DNA from: Anaspis maculata
Lineage: Eukaryota > Arthropoda > Insecta > Coleoptera > Scraptiidae
Direction of reading: 5' to 3'
Assembly (NCBI GenBank): GCA_949128115.1
Contig: OX421966.1
Location: forward strand, 5,518,001-5,582,000
Length of the DNA: 64,000 nt
How positions within the stretch are numbered: the stretch's first letter is position 1; each line of letters opens with the position of its first letter. The position numbers were made by a program, and so were the translations under genes. Shown here in pieces: positions 1 to 11,141 of this stretch. The notes beneath the pieces are model-generated. The model searched no databases. It was not told where the DNA came from and was given only the letters and a program-made list of their open reading frames with translations.

Positions 1-1110
1 TTCATGTTCAAAGTCAAAATTTCGTGTATGAGGTCGAAATTTCAAGATTGAGGTCAAGTTTTTCGTGTTCAAGTTCAAAGTCAGAATTTCGAGATAGAAG
101 TCGAGGTTTTTTCCATTTGAAGAGGAAATTTTGAGATAAAAGTCAGAGTTTTTGTGTGATTGAAGCAGATGTTTTCATCTTTGGAGTTTTTCATGTTTAA
201 AGTCACATTTTCACAATAAGAGTCAAAGTTGTTTGTCGTTTTCCAAGTCGGAATTTCAAGTTAAAAGTCGAAGTTTTTTCGTGTTTCAAGTCAAAATTTC
301 CAGATAAAGGTCAGAGTTTTTCGTGTTTGAGTCAATTTTTTTTGTATTTGTAGTCAAAGTTTTTCATGAACAAAGTCGAAATTTTGTGAAGTTTTTCGTA
401 TTCAAAGTCAGATTTTCGAGATAAGAGTCGAAGTTTTTGCGTCTGAAGTCGAAATTTGGAAATAAAAATCGAAGTTTATTGTTTGGAGTAGAATTCCCCT
501 GTTTGAAGTAGAAGTTCTTTGTATTCATAATCAAATTTTCGCAATAAAAGTCGAAGTTGTTGTCGTTTTTCAAGTCGAAATTTCTAGTTTAAAGTCGGAG
601 TTTTTCGTGTTCCAATTCGAAATTTCCAGATGAAAGTTGAAGTTTTTCGTGTTTAGAGCCGAAGTTTCCAGATTGAATTGAGGGTTTTTCGTTAATCAAG
701 TCGAGATCCAAGCCAAAATCTCCCGTGTTGAAGTCGAAATTTTGTATTCGTACCCTACAATCGATACTGGGGACGAAATATCATGATGCACGTAAAAGGT
801 TTTTGCATCTGAAGTCGAAATTCCGAGATAGAAGTCGAAGTTTTCCGTGTTGGACCTTTTGTGTTCAAAGTCGGAGTGTTTTGTATTTCAAGTCAAAATT
901 TCAACTCAAAAGTCGAAATTTTGACATCAAAGTTGAAATCTTTCGTGTTTGAAGTCAAAATTTCGTGTCAAAGCCAACATTTCGAGATTTGATTCGAAAT
1001 TCTCATGTTTGAAGTGAAAACTTCCAAGTTGAAGTCGAAGTTTTTTGTATTCAAAGTCAAGAATTGAATATGGAAGTAAACATTTTTGCATTTGAAATCG
1101 AAGTCTTTTG
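1..1110. repeat. Degenerate AT-rich minisatellite ('aagtcgaaattt' type)
   Basis: The stretch is built from loosely repeated units of about 25-40 bp with the theme aagtcgaaatttc / gaagtttttcgtgtt. Units vary too much for a fixed period. No conserved protein appears in any frame; the short ORFs are by-products of the repeat. It lies in the RpS2 intron downstream of coding exon 2. A related block occupies 15540-18160. Confidence 0.8.
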
Positions 1111-1218
1111 TGTTACATATTTCGTTTTCCAGTGCCAGAATAGTCAAAAATTTCAGAATAACTCCAAAATCAACCAAATTATTTTGAACAACTTGAACGT
1201 TTCAAGTTCAATTCTATT

Positions 1219-1432
1219 TCAAGTAGATCGGATCAACGATTCGGCAGTTATCGTGGGAGATCACAGACAAACAGACACACAGACAGACATCATTTTGGAA
1301 ATGGTCCTAATCGTCTTGGAGGGCCTTAGAATAGATATATCCGTCGAAATCTCAAAGCTTTTTTCTGCACGATTACAATACTTTCCCTTCCATTCCATGG
1401 TGGAGGGCCGGGAAAGTGGAATGACAAACGTC
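1219..1432 (+). repeat. Dispersed retroposon-like repeat, copy A
   Basis: It shares about 210 bp with 44631-44853: a 'ggcagttatcgtg' block, a CAGACAGACA run, 'aatggt..taatcgtcttgg', and an end at 'acgattacaatactttccc'. Both copies are on the plus strand. Repeats with a gttatcgtg, CAGACAGA, attacaatactttccc layout are widespread in insect genomes (from memory). I do not know the parent element. Confidence 0.6.
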
Positions 1433-1500
1433 GCATTGATTTCCACAGCCGCCCCTTACGTATTACTCAAAGCAGCTGGTCGTAGAAAATGAGAAAATCA

Positions 1501-1938
<438 letters not shown>

Positions 1939-2773
1939 CTAGTTTATGATCTGCTAAGGCTAGAAAGTCAACAACGAAGTTTTCATATAGAGTAGGCTTT
2001 GATGGCAAAATACAGGGTTCTGCAACAGTGCGTTGGGCTTTCCTAGCACCCTTCCCTTACGAGATAGAGGAAAAAGTGTAATACATAAAATGAATGATTT
2101 GAGAAGTTCTATCTCTTAAGGCTCTATTCTCAGTAGGTAAAAACTATCTAAAGGATTTCTCCCTAAAAAATGGACCAATTTTTTTTTATACGGTGTACTG
2201 AGTGTATTACAAAATTGAGTACAGAGCCTTTTTTTCAAAAATGTGAACAAAATATTTTTTTGTAGACAACTTTTTTCAAAAAACGGCTCTGTACTCAATT
2301 TTCTACGTCTCTCAAAAATATGAAACAGTTGATAATTTTTTTGTTTGTCAAAAATTACCGAGTAATTCTTCAGAAACTTTTTTAGGGTTTTAGGGCTCCT
2401 GAAAAAATGTGGGGTAATCCAAATGGAAACAAGGTGGTCAAACATTTGATGGAATCCCATCAAAATTCCTATATCTCTTCACCTTCATTTTTGAGAGAGA
2501 AATATTGACACCCTGCGTATAAAGCCTTGAAATTATTTTCAACTATGCAGGGTGTTCCATTTTTGCGCTATAACAAAAGAAAAAGGGATTTTTTCAAATG
2601 CAATGCCCCACTTTTGCCTTCATTTTCTTATTCAGAATTTTGGTTTTTACATTTGTGACAGCGCTATCTCCTAAAAATTAAAAATTGAATTTTTTTATAA
2701 TTTCAAGGTTCATTTTGAAAAATCGTAGGGGCCTCGTTTTTTTGGAATTGAGGAATAATATTTTTTGGCGATC

Positions 2774-3856
2774 AAAGGACCCCGCACGATTCTTATGGAA
2801 AATGGCTTCCGGTTAAATTCTCTAAATTTTTGATATGTTGTAGCTCATGAGATACTTATCAAATACCGTGAACCCCAAACTCAAATAATGGACAGTTTTT
2901 TACCCACAGGGGGTTGAAGTTGGAGGTTTTGACGGCTTAAAAATGATATTCTGACGTAAATAAAAGCTTTCTATTTGGTTTCTCTTCAAGTTGTGTTTCA
3001 TGCTAAATGTATTTATTCGACAGAAAAATATCAACCCCCTCCTTCACCCCCCATCCCCTATCTACCATCACTGAAATCGAGATTACTCTCAAAAGCCATG
3101 CAGATGGCTTCTGTGATTTAAATTATGAATTTTGACATAAAAATTATTTTCCACTCCTAATGTTGGGGTGCCGATTTTCCAATTTTCCTCGGTTAATTTG
3201 GCTGAATTTTTGGTATTGTGTACTTCTAATTCTGCTGAACAAAAAGTTCTCATACAAAAACTTATTCCTATGAACAGTTTTTGTTCTGCAGGGGACTGAA
3301 GTTCAATATTTATGCTCTCAAATCTTCAACTTCAGTCCTCTGTAGAACAAAAACTGTCCATAGGAATAAGTTTTGGCATGAAAACTTTTTGTTCAGCAGA
3401 ATTAGGAGTACACAATACCAGAAATTCAGCCAAATTAACCAAGGAAAATTGGAAAATCGGCACCTCAACATTAGGGGTGGAAAATAATTTTTATGTCAAA
3501 ATTCATAATTTAAATCACAGAAGCCATCCGCATGGCTTTTGGGAGTAGTCTCGAATTTTATGATGGTAGATAGGGGTTGGGGATGGAGGAGGGGGTTGAT
3601 ATTTTTCTGTCAAATAAATACATTTAGCATGAAACACAACTTGAACAGAAACCAAATAGAAAGCTTTTATTAACGTCATAATATCATTTTCAAGCCGTCA
3701 AAACCTCCAACTTCAACCCCCTGTGGGTAAAAAACTGTCCATTATTTGAGTTTGGGGTTCACGGTATTCGATTAGTATCTCATGAGCTACAACATATCAA
3801 AAATTCAGAGAATTTAACCGGGAGCCATTTTCCATAAGAATCGTGCGGGGTCCTTT
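2774..3856. mobile_element. Foldback family F2, copy 1 (1.08-kb palindrome)
   Basis: It is a near-perfect inverted repeat centred at about 3315, starting AAAGGACCCCGCACGATTC and ending in its complement, with arms of about 530 bp and a loop of about 25 bp. It has no coding capacity. A second copy of the same length and layout is at 36587-37672. Its right edge abuts Penelope reverse-transcriptase sequence, so it probably inserted into that element. I found no target-site duplication. Confidence 0.85.
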
Positions 3857-4777
3857 AGAAAACTTCTCAACTTACATTAACAATATTCATCTAACTATAA
3901 AATTCACATCTGAAAAAGAAGTGGACAAAATTTAACCGTACTTAGATCTTAACTAAGAAGGATCAAAGAAAAACTTGAATTCAACATCTATAGAAAAAAG
4001 ACAACTACAAATCTTATAATCCCATCAACTTCTTTCAGTCCAAATTCATCAAGAACGGCAGCTTTCAACACTTATTTTAATAGGCTTTTCACAATACCCC
4101 TTTCAAAAAATAATTTCAAAGAAGAATATAAAATAATAAAACAAATAGGCCTAGATAATGGTTATACAAATTATTTTATGGATAAAATTTTCAACAAATT
4201 CCTTTCAAAACACACAAGTAAACAAATTAAAATAAAACCAAATAAAATATACAAATGCTTAACATTTCTTGGATCAACCTCTTACAAAATAGCTAATATA
4301 TTTCAAAAAAGCAACCCACATATTTCAATTTCTTTCAAAACCAATTCAAATTTAAAACAAATTTTCAGTAAACCAGAAGATTTTTTACCAATTGAAGATA
4401 GATCTGTTGTTTATGAATTGAATTGTCAGACATACCATGCAAAGTATATAGGTCATACAGGTTGAAAATTTTCCACACGAATAGGAGAACATAACATAGA
4501 TATAATCAAATCTAAATCAATTGGTCTCATTGGTAGTAAATCACATTTTGCAAATCATATTATTTTAGCGAAACATAAATTTAATCCAAATACAGATGTT
4601 ATATTTTTACACCAAACAACAAAATATAACCAAAGAATACTTTTTGAATCATTAGAAATTTTAAGATTAAAACATTATCGAAACTACCAATACCTAAATG
4701 AGCAAACTGAAGATTTAGAAGGAGCCAAAACAATTAAAATTTTACTAGATGCTGAGTACATCTACCTTAATCAATAA
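3857..4777 (+). pseudogene. Penelope-like element relic: RT C-terminus plus GIY-YIG endonuclease
   Basis: The reading starts YINNIHLTIKFTSEKE, shifts frame, then continues KLEFNIYRKK, a run with AAFNTYFNRLFTIPL, and KQIGLDNGYTNYFMDKI. This is the thumb region of Penelope-type reverse transcriptases. A GIY-YIG domain follows (VVYELNC...KYIGHTG, then TRIGEHN). There are stops near 3945-3975, a frameshift, and an in-frame TGA at about 4464; the frame ends at 4775. The RT palm domain is missing at the left, where foldback 2774-3856 begins. Penelope elements pair these two domains, so the family assignment is firm; the copy is dead. Confidence 0.85.
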
Positions 4778-4867
4778 TCAACCTTTTTCAAATCTTCTAT
4801 TCTCAAAATTTAAATTCATAATAAACTTTTATCATGTTATCTTGAACCAACTGTTTTTCATGTCAAT

Positions 4868-5154
4868 GGGGCCTTGCACTGCCACTTTCACACACCGAGG
4901 GCGCCACGACCGTTGGGGGCAAATTCGACAATTTTGACGGCGTTGACGTTTCAGCGACCGACGTCCGTCATTTTATGTCTTGATTTGACATTTGGATAAC
5001 CTTTATTTCTTGCTTGACGTCTCCAGTCACTGTCAGTTACTGGTCAAACTACTCAAACTCCCATGTTTTTCCCGTGGTTACGGCCGCTTCATCGAAGTAG
5101 GCGCCCCCTACAGTAGTGGCGACCTCACGTTGAGTTTTTCAATTGCAAGGCCCC
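4868..5154. mobile_element. MITE with GGGGCCTTGCA termini, inserted in Penelope 3' region
   Basis: A 287-bp GC-richer insert starts GGGGCCTTGCA and ends TGCAAGGCCCC, flanked on both sides by AT (caAT...ATta). The surrounding sequence is AT-rich Penelope 3' DNA that reads continuously across it. A 2-bp AT duplication would match the GGGTGCTTTCC family at 50-57 kb. There is no ORF. Confidence 0.65.
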
Positions 5155-5305
5155 ATTAAATTAATTATTACTTATGTCAATTGAATTAATTTTTTACGAA
5201 TGTCAAAACTTTTACAAATTTCTCCAAAAAAGAATATATTTTAAATATTATACAGTAAGCTTTTATCAAATTTTATATCAATTTATTTCATACAACTAAT
5301 TACAG

Positions 5306-5345
5306 AGCCCTGACGATGCCGAAAGGCGAAACTGGTTGGTAAAAG
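5306..5345 (+). ncRNA. Hammerhead-ribozyme-like motif downstream of Penelope ORF
   Basis: The core CTGACGA and GAAAC flank a GCC-GAAA-GGC hairpin with one extra U. It is followed by ACUGGU, which can form a tiny stem III, and GCC/GGU can form a short stem I. Penelope-like elements are known to carry hammerhead motifs with very short stem III near their termini, so the position fits. Activity is not implied. Confidence 0.45.
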
Positions 5346-5863
5346 AAAAAATACAAAAATTGTGGTGTAGTTTCAAGATTCAACAAACATACATTGAATC
5401 TTGAAATTATAAAAAAATCAATTTTTAATTTTTAGTAGGTAGCACTGCCACAAACTGAAAAAACAAAAATACACTTAGAAGATACACAAATAGAGCTTGC
5501 AAGGCTGAGCAAGAAAATGAAATAAAAAATGGGGCATTTCATTTAAAAAATCTCCGTTTTTGTTAAAGCGCAAAAATGGAACACCCTGTATAGTTGAAAA
5601 TAGTCTTACGAGATAGAACTTTTCACATCAATAATTTTATGTATTACACCTATTCCTTTATCTCGTAAGGGACGGGCGCTAGGAAAGCCCGACGCACTGT
5701 TGCAGGACCCTGTATATTCAATGATCGAGCCAATCCAGTCGCTCTGATTGATGGAAATTTTGTTCTCAAAGCCAACTTTCTGCATGAAAATTTTCGTTGA
5801 TTCTTATCGAAGAACCCAGTAAATTGGCAACAGTGTAATGGATTAACAAAACCACAGACTCAC

Positions 5864-6145
5864 CTCATCCTTGAGAGAGGGCCCGATGAAGAAGTCGATG
5901 ATTTCGAATTCTTTGATGGGAAGCGAGAACAAATATATTTCCTCCAGGGACCTGATCTTGCCGTCGCGGACGAGACGTCCCAGCTTGGTGACCGGCGTCC
6001 ATTCCTTGGCGTCTTCCTTGCCGCGACCGCGACCTCTTCCACGTCCACGACCGCGTCCCCGGGGGCCACCCCTGCCGCCCCCGCGGGACCCGCCGAAGCC
6101 GCCTCTGAAACCTCCACGTCCACTCGCCGGAGCTGCATCCGCCAT
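5864..6145 (-). CDS. RpS2: 40S ribosomal protein S2 (uS5), coding exon 1
   Basis: The 94 codons begin [12 protein letters not shown]. Residues 11-42 are the Gly/Arg-rich (RGG) tail typical of animal RpS2; then come [13 protein letters not shown], the [17 protein letters not shown] block and [11 protein letters not shown]. The ATG at 6145 lies one base after a 3' splice site (gcag|a ATG), so the 5' UTR comes from a separate exon. The donor is gatgag|gtgagt (GT at 5863-5862), phase 0, joining 1507-1740. Foldback 1 and its nested elements fill the 4.1-kb intron between the coding exons. RGG motifs are commonly arginine-methylated in this family. Confidence 0.97.
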
Positions 6146-6271
6146 TCTGCACGAGCATAATGAAAATCAGACCAGCACAGTGTTTTGATACTTTTTTTCC
6201 AGGATAAAATTTAAATTTTAAACCACGTTACACTCTCCAAAAGTGAGGTTACGTCGCAATATGATAATTTT

Positions 6272-6378
6272 TTCTGGACGAAAACATCAGAATTTCTGGC
6301 CATCATTGAGCGTATGCGAGCTCTCTGGTGGAAACCGCGAAAGAAATAAGTTCTTCATCATTTTAATTTCGCCCAGAA
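6272..6378 (-). ncRNA. U14: Box C/D snoRNA U14 (SNORD14), copy in RpS2 intron 1
   Basis: Box C ATGATGA (6361-6355), the domain-A block TTTCGCGGTTTCCACCAGA, a C'-like ATGATGG and box D CTGA (6290-6287) are present in that order on the minus strand, as in the intron-2 copy. Box D is about 140 nt from the 3' splice site, farther than usual. Unlike its sister, this copy has a strong external stem: 6367-6378 and 6272-6283 pair over 12 positions with one G-U. External stems are known to rescue intronic C/D snoRNAs placed away from the optimal position. The spacer between the D'-like CAGA and C' has diverged; boxes and domain A are conserved. Confidence 0.84.
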
Positions 6379-6582
6379 CTTCAACAAGTCAAGGAATCCC
6401 TGACGCATTATTCAAAATGACGGCATCACCACGTGTTTTTAGAGAGTGTTTTCCAGCTGAAACAAGAGAAAAATGACTTCCCTTCAACAACCATAGAAAT
6501 TATGCAAAAGCAATAATGCAATAATTGCAAATCTGGAAAACACACAAATAAAAAATAAAATGGTACGTAGGTAAGTACTCAC

Positions 6583-6626
6583 GTTTTAGTATCCACCTCT
6601 TGGGTTCACACGAAAACAAATAAGAG
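6583..6626 (-). other. RpS2: RpS2 non-coding first exon (predicted)
   Basis: The ATG exon starts at a 3' splice site, so an upstream exon is required. A canonical donor (aaaac|gtgagt, GT at 6582-6581) ends a short segment whose likely start is C6626, about 31 nt after the TATA box. From there the RNA would begin CTCTTA, a short 5' TOP-like pyrimidine tract as in ribosomal-protein mRNAs. The start site is inferred from spacing. Confidence 0.65.
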
Positions 6627-6649
6627 ATTGGAAGGGAGGGGAAACGGGG

Positions 6650-6672
6650 CTTTTATAGCCGACGCCATCTTT
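6650..6672 (-). promoter_or_regulatory. RpS2 core promoter: TATAAAAG with adjacent YY1/Pho-like site
   Basis: The minus strand reads AAGATGGCGTCGG then TATAAAAG (6657-6650), followed about 24 nt later by a pyrimidine tract. AAGATGGCG fits the YY1/Pleiohomeotic core, common at ribosomal-protein promoters. Further upstream are a GACAGCC repeat (about 6705-6718) and a TACGTCA half-CRE near 6779. Confidence 0.6.
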
Positions 6673-6851
6673 CTCCACAAATTGACGTGACAGCCACATT
6701 GTGACAGCCGACAGCCGACGTTGTCTGGCGGCAACTTGAACCTCCTGAAATAGTTAATTCCCTAAAACTTCCTTCTTACGTCATCAACATGGCGCGAAAT
6801 GTCAGTACCTACCCTGCCCTGACAAGCGCCGCTTTTTCCATATTGAGCAAA

Positions 6852-8747
6852 TTAGTATGGGGGCATAGGTCGTGCCGTGTGCAGCTTCGTGAAGATATAT
6901 AGAGTTATGTCCTAGTCGATTCCTGGGGGATCAAGGACCATGAAAAATTATGGTGGAATATTCGTATCTACTGCAGGCCAATATGGTGGAGGCGCCAAAA
7001 TGGGCTTCATCTGGTGAAAAGAAACTGGCTACAGCTCGTTTGTTTTTCAACGGATTTTAACATCTGGAACGTCATTTTGTAGACAAAAAAATTCTCTTAT
7101 TTCATTTCATACCTAAATTTACAAACGTCATTCCGTGAAACTGTCAAAACTGTATTTATAAGACATGCTAAATTCCGCCCTTTTTTGAAGACTATCCGAT
7201 ATTTTTAAAACCTGGCAGTATCATAGATCTTGGAGTGCTCTTTCCAAATTTCTACTTTTCCACTTCGTATCTCTGCCGTTTTGGCCGCCATATTGAAAAA
7301 ATGGCGCCCATAAAACAGTTTTTTGTCAATATCTTGAATTCAACTGACTCAAGATTGAAATGTGTGTATGCGGAGGAAAGCTAATTCCAATCTCTACAAT
7401 TTGACATATAAGTCATTCATGTGCGATGTACGGTTCTTGAGTTAGAGCTTTCTGAACTTCCGGAAGCATCAACTTCCGGCATTCAATCAGCATGTTCAGT
7501 TGATGCCACCGTCATGTAGTAGGCAAATAACCCATCAATAGTTCTTGGCCATTAACCACAGGACAGGTAATAAAAATTTAGACAATCGATCATGGTGATG
7601 TTATTTGTGTAACTACAGGGTGAACTGTGAATTCAAACTGACTTTAGAAAGAAATAAAGGTAATATAGCATTGGAAGGATATCGGATACATTCGAAACTC
7701 ATTATGTATTATGATGAAATTTGGGGTCATTATTCAGAATATCCACTTTTCCACTTCGTATCTTTGCTGTTCTGGCCATAATTTTGAAAAAATGACGCCC
7801 AAAAAAACATATTTTCAATTTTTTTCTTTGAAAATTCGTCATAAAATTTCAGAATTAATATAAAAAGTGAAGGTCTATTAAATTCTCTATAATTTGACAT
7901 CTGAATCACTCATGTGTGCGACTCACGGTTCTCAAGCTATACCTTTTCAAAGTCAATTTTCTCTTAGAGTTCACCCTGTAGTTGCATAACAACCGTTACC
8001 ATGATCGATTTTCTGGATATAATTGGTCTGTGGTTGACAACTTATCATTATTCATGGTCAATTTGACTGCCACGTGGAGCTAAGATCAACTTGATATGCT
8101 GATTGGATGACAGAAGTTGATGCTTCAGGGAGTTCTAGAAGCCATAATCCAAGAACCGGAAGTAGCACGTACACGAGTAAGGTGTCAAATTGTAGATAAT
8201 TGAATAAGCTTCCATTCGCATACAAACGCTTCTACCTCACATTGACTGAAATGAAGATATTGACAAAAAACTGTTTTTTGAGCGCCACCTTTTCAATCTG
8301 GCGGCCAAGACGGCAAATATACAAAGAGGAAAAGTATAAATTCCAAAAGGGCACCTCAAGATCTACAATACTGCCAAGTTTCAAAAATATCAGATAACCT
8401 TCAAACAAGGCCGGAATTTAACATATCTTATGAAAATAATTTTGACAGTTTCCCGAAATGACGTTCGGAAATTTAGGTATGAAATAAGAAGAGAATTTTT
8501 TTGTCTACAAAATGACGTTCCAGATGTTGGAATCCGTTGAAAAACAAACGAGCTACAGCCAGTTTCTTATTACCAGATGAAGCCCATTTTGGCGCCTCCA
8601 CCATATTCGCCTGCAGCAGATGTCAATATTCCACCATAATTTTTTATGGTCCTTGATTGCCCAGACGTCGATTTGGACATATCTCTATATATCTTCACGA
8701 AGTTGCACACGGCCAAGCCTTTTTTGACCCTATGCCCCCAGACTATT
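6852..8747. mobile_element. Foldback element, 1.9 kb, centred near 7797
   Basis: Arms of about 900 bp run from 'tatgggggcatagg' and 'gccgtgtgcag..cttcgtgaagatatat' to their complements at 8675-8745. An internal ACAGGGTG/CACCCTGT pair (7615, 7972) is symmetric about the same centre. It is non-coding, and lies just upstream of the RpS2 promoter. Confidence 0.85.
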
Positions 8748-9114
8748 CATTTTTAGAAAAATTTCAGGGACCATTGAATTGAAGTGTATTCTCCACAAAA
8801 ATCATACACTCGATCTATAATTTTGTTTCTCGAGTTTAAAATATCTATTTGTACTTGAGCCGGCGCGGCGCGTCGTCTACTACTGACCAGAACACTACAG
8901 CATGCACCTTTAAATGAAAACACCTCAAACTATTGAAGAAATAACTACTCATCTTTGAAAATTGGAGGATCTGTGGAGAATGGTATTCCCTATAACATAA
9001 ACAAAATCATGTGGTTCATTATAACTTTTTTGCAATTTTTTAACTGCTTTTGCGATAAGTACTTCCCATTTCGCTTGCTTTTTCAAAATTTCACATGTTT
9101 CACGATGGACGTTC
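8748..9114. other. Unassigned AT-rich sequence
   Basis: I see no gene here. A short GC patch (gccggcgcggcgcgtcg, about 8860) stands out. Confidence 0.5.
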
Positions 9115-9895
9115 TGGAAACCTATTCCCTCATCAATAAATTCGACTTTGCCAAAGATAGAGTACCACCAACCGATACTGTGCTACAAGTTCGCAATGTT
9201 CGTATCATCCAACTTTCGCGAACAGGTGCAGGCGGTCATCTTTTATGTAAAGCGAGGAGATTTATTTTCAATTTTTCGTACGTGCTTATACGTACACGCT
9301 ACGGGAATTATATACTTACCTGTCTCACGGATACTTACGAAAACCCCACGGATGAAAACCCCCATCTCCTCATCAATAAATTCGACTTTGCCCAAAAAAA
9401 AGTGCCGCCAATCTATATCCTGCTGCCCGTTTGCAATGTTCGTATTATCCAAATTCCGCGAATAGGTGGTCATTTTTTCTGTTTTTGGAGTTTTTTTTTC
9501 GTACGTGCTTATACGTGCACACTACGGGCATTATCTCATAATTTGATACAAGAGATGTTGTTGCAAGAAGCAAGACACAAAATCCAGTTCCTCCATTCCA
9601 GAAATACGTGTCTGAATGGCGTACTGAAATGACGAACTTGATGACAAATGACAGATATCGCGATTCATTGCAGAAAAGCTGGCCAATGGTATTCAAAAAT
9701 CACGGCGATGATGCACGACCACCGGCGATTATTCGGCGATTATGGTTACTCCTAGTTAATGACCATCAAGGTCCTAAATGACGTTCTTGATGATCATTAA
9801 GTAAATGACGACGTGACACACTGGTCAACTGGTCATTTATATCGTGTAATTTACGCTTAATGATCATTAAGTTTTCCAGTCTGTCAAGAATACAA
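9115..9895. repeat. Direct repeat X, with two internal ~240-bp units
   Basis: The block matches 12220-12970 in the same orientation over about 750 bp. Its first half holds two tandem units beginning 'ctcatcaataaattcgactttgcc' (about 9128 and 9371), with 'gcaatgttcgtat' and 'acgtgcttatacg'. A shared tail follows (about 9545-9895) with 'cgattcattgcag', 'gctggccaatggtattc' and TGATCATTAAG motifs. Frames stay open across it by chance of composition. Confidence 0.75.
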
Positions 9896-11141
9896 TGATC
9901 ATTACACTTAATGATCATCAACGTTAAATGATCATTGCGAATTTGGAGGTGACACATACTACAAATCGTAATAAGCCGATAAGACGAAAAATTTCTGGTA
10001 ATAATTTTTTTTTTCGGATCAGCAAAATTAGTGCCAAACAATTTAGGAATCGCATTTTGTAGCATTTTTCGTGTAGTTTCTGACTATGACATCAGATTTT
10101 GAAAAAATCTATACAGGATGACTTTATCAACAGAAACTCGAAAAACAAAATTTTGGGTACGGTCCCGTATTTGTTTCATAAGTGAATAGGGCGCTACGAA
10201 GGCTTTTGGTTCTAGAATACACCTGCAAAAATTCCAATAAGTAGATTCTATACATCCTTTTCGTACAAGGGCCATCTTAGCGCAAGCGTCAGCAGGGTGG
10301 TACAAATTCTGACAGACGATAGTTAACGGCGAAACAACAGAAATGTTAGCTGTGTTTTGACACATATTTTTAAGGTTATGTCATTTCAGAATGTGATTTG
10401 CTTAGAAAAGCAGCTTCTTATTAATCCTGCACTGCAGAAGGACCTTATATGGTAATTCCATGCTCTAATCGTCCTAACAAGCCCAACTGGAAAACAAACT
10501 GTCAACGCATCTACTGTTCCAAATGTTCGTATCAATATTTAGGAAGGAGTCGAACAGTAATCAAAGTTGGAGCTCGTAATAGGAAATATTGGCAATATTT
10601 TGTACTTTTTAGGAGCGGCACATATTGACATTTTGCTAGGTAATTGGCAGTTACCGCTAGAGACAACCAGATGTACCCAGGGTAGTGCAATCCTTCCATT
10701 TACATTTCAAGAGTGTTGTAAGTGTTCATATCATATCGCAGAGAAAGTCATTTGCAAAATCATCGCTTGTGCATCTATCAAATACATAAAAAAGTTTTGT
10801 ACCTAACATCGTTATCAATCACTTTTGCGTATGTTCTAGTCGAATTTGTACCAACCTGTTCGAATATTCAATTACGCGCCGGGAATCTTACTCATTTCAC
10901 AACCGAACGCAAGCGCACTGTAGTAGGAAAATAGTGTATTGATGTATTCCTGAGATATGGCCAATCAAACTTTTTCGGTTGAACACATAAATCACCCTGT
11001 ATATCGGAAACGGGGGACGTCAGGAAAATTTCGAAGGCAGATTCTGATTTGCCTCGAGAAATTACATCTACCCTTGAACTATGTCGGTTACTTCTTGGGA
11101 CACCTGTATAAGAATAAGTATCTGTGGAAATAAACACTTAT
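9896..11141. other. Unassigned sequence, no gene recognised
   Basis: TGATCATTAA-type short motifs continue to about 9940. A 93-codon minus frame at 10084-10365 has no recognisable domain. ACAGGATG near 10114 and CACCCTGT near 10993 face each other and may be a decayed foldback, but the arms are weak. Confidence 0.4.

Larger units (their letters stand above)
2012..5713. mobile_element. Foldback element 1 with ACAGGGTG-type ends
   Basis: Left-arm segments (2012-2120 and about 2530-2720) are the reverse complement of 5400-5713. The shared blocks include 'gcaacagtgcgt', 'ttacgagata', 'gtgtaatacataaaat' and 'tattttcaacta'. ACAGGGTT/GACCCTGT mark the ends and GCAGGGTG/CACCCTGT (2547, 5582) an inner pair. 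The left arm carries a roughly 410-bp insertion (2118-2530) missing from the right arm. The middle holds foldback 2774-3856 and a Penelope relic. No transposase is visible. It lies in RpS2 intron 2. Confidence 0.75.

Noticed and set aside
1064..1492. 142-codon plus-strand ORF
   Set aside because: It crosses a minisatellite and a dispersed repeat with no conserved domain.
5871..6188. 105-codon plus-strand ORF rich in Pro/Arg
   Set aside because: Antisense of the RGG tail of RpS2.
8955..9632. 225-codon plus-strand ORF
   Set aside because: It runs through two tandem copies of repeat X with no known domain; the frame is disrupted in repeat Y. Treated as repeat-derived.
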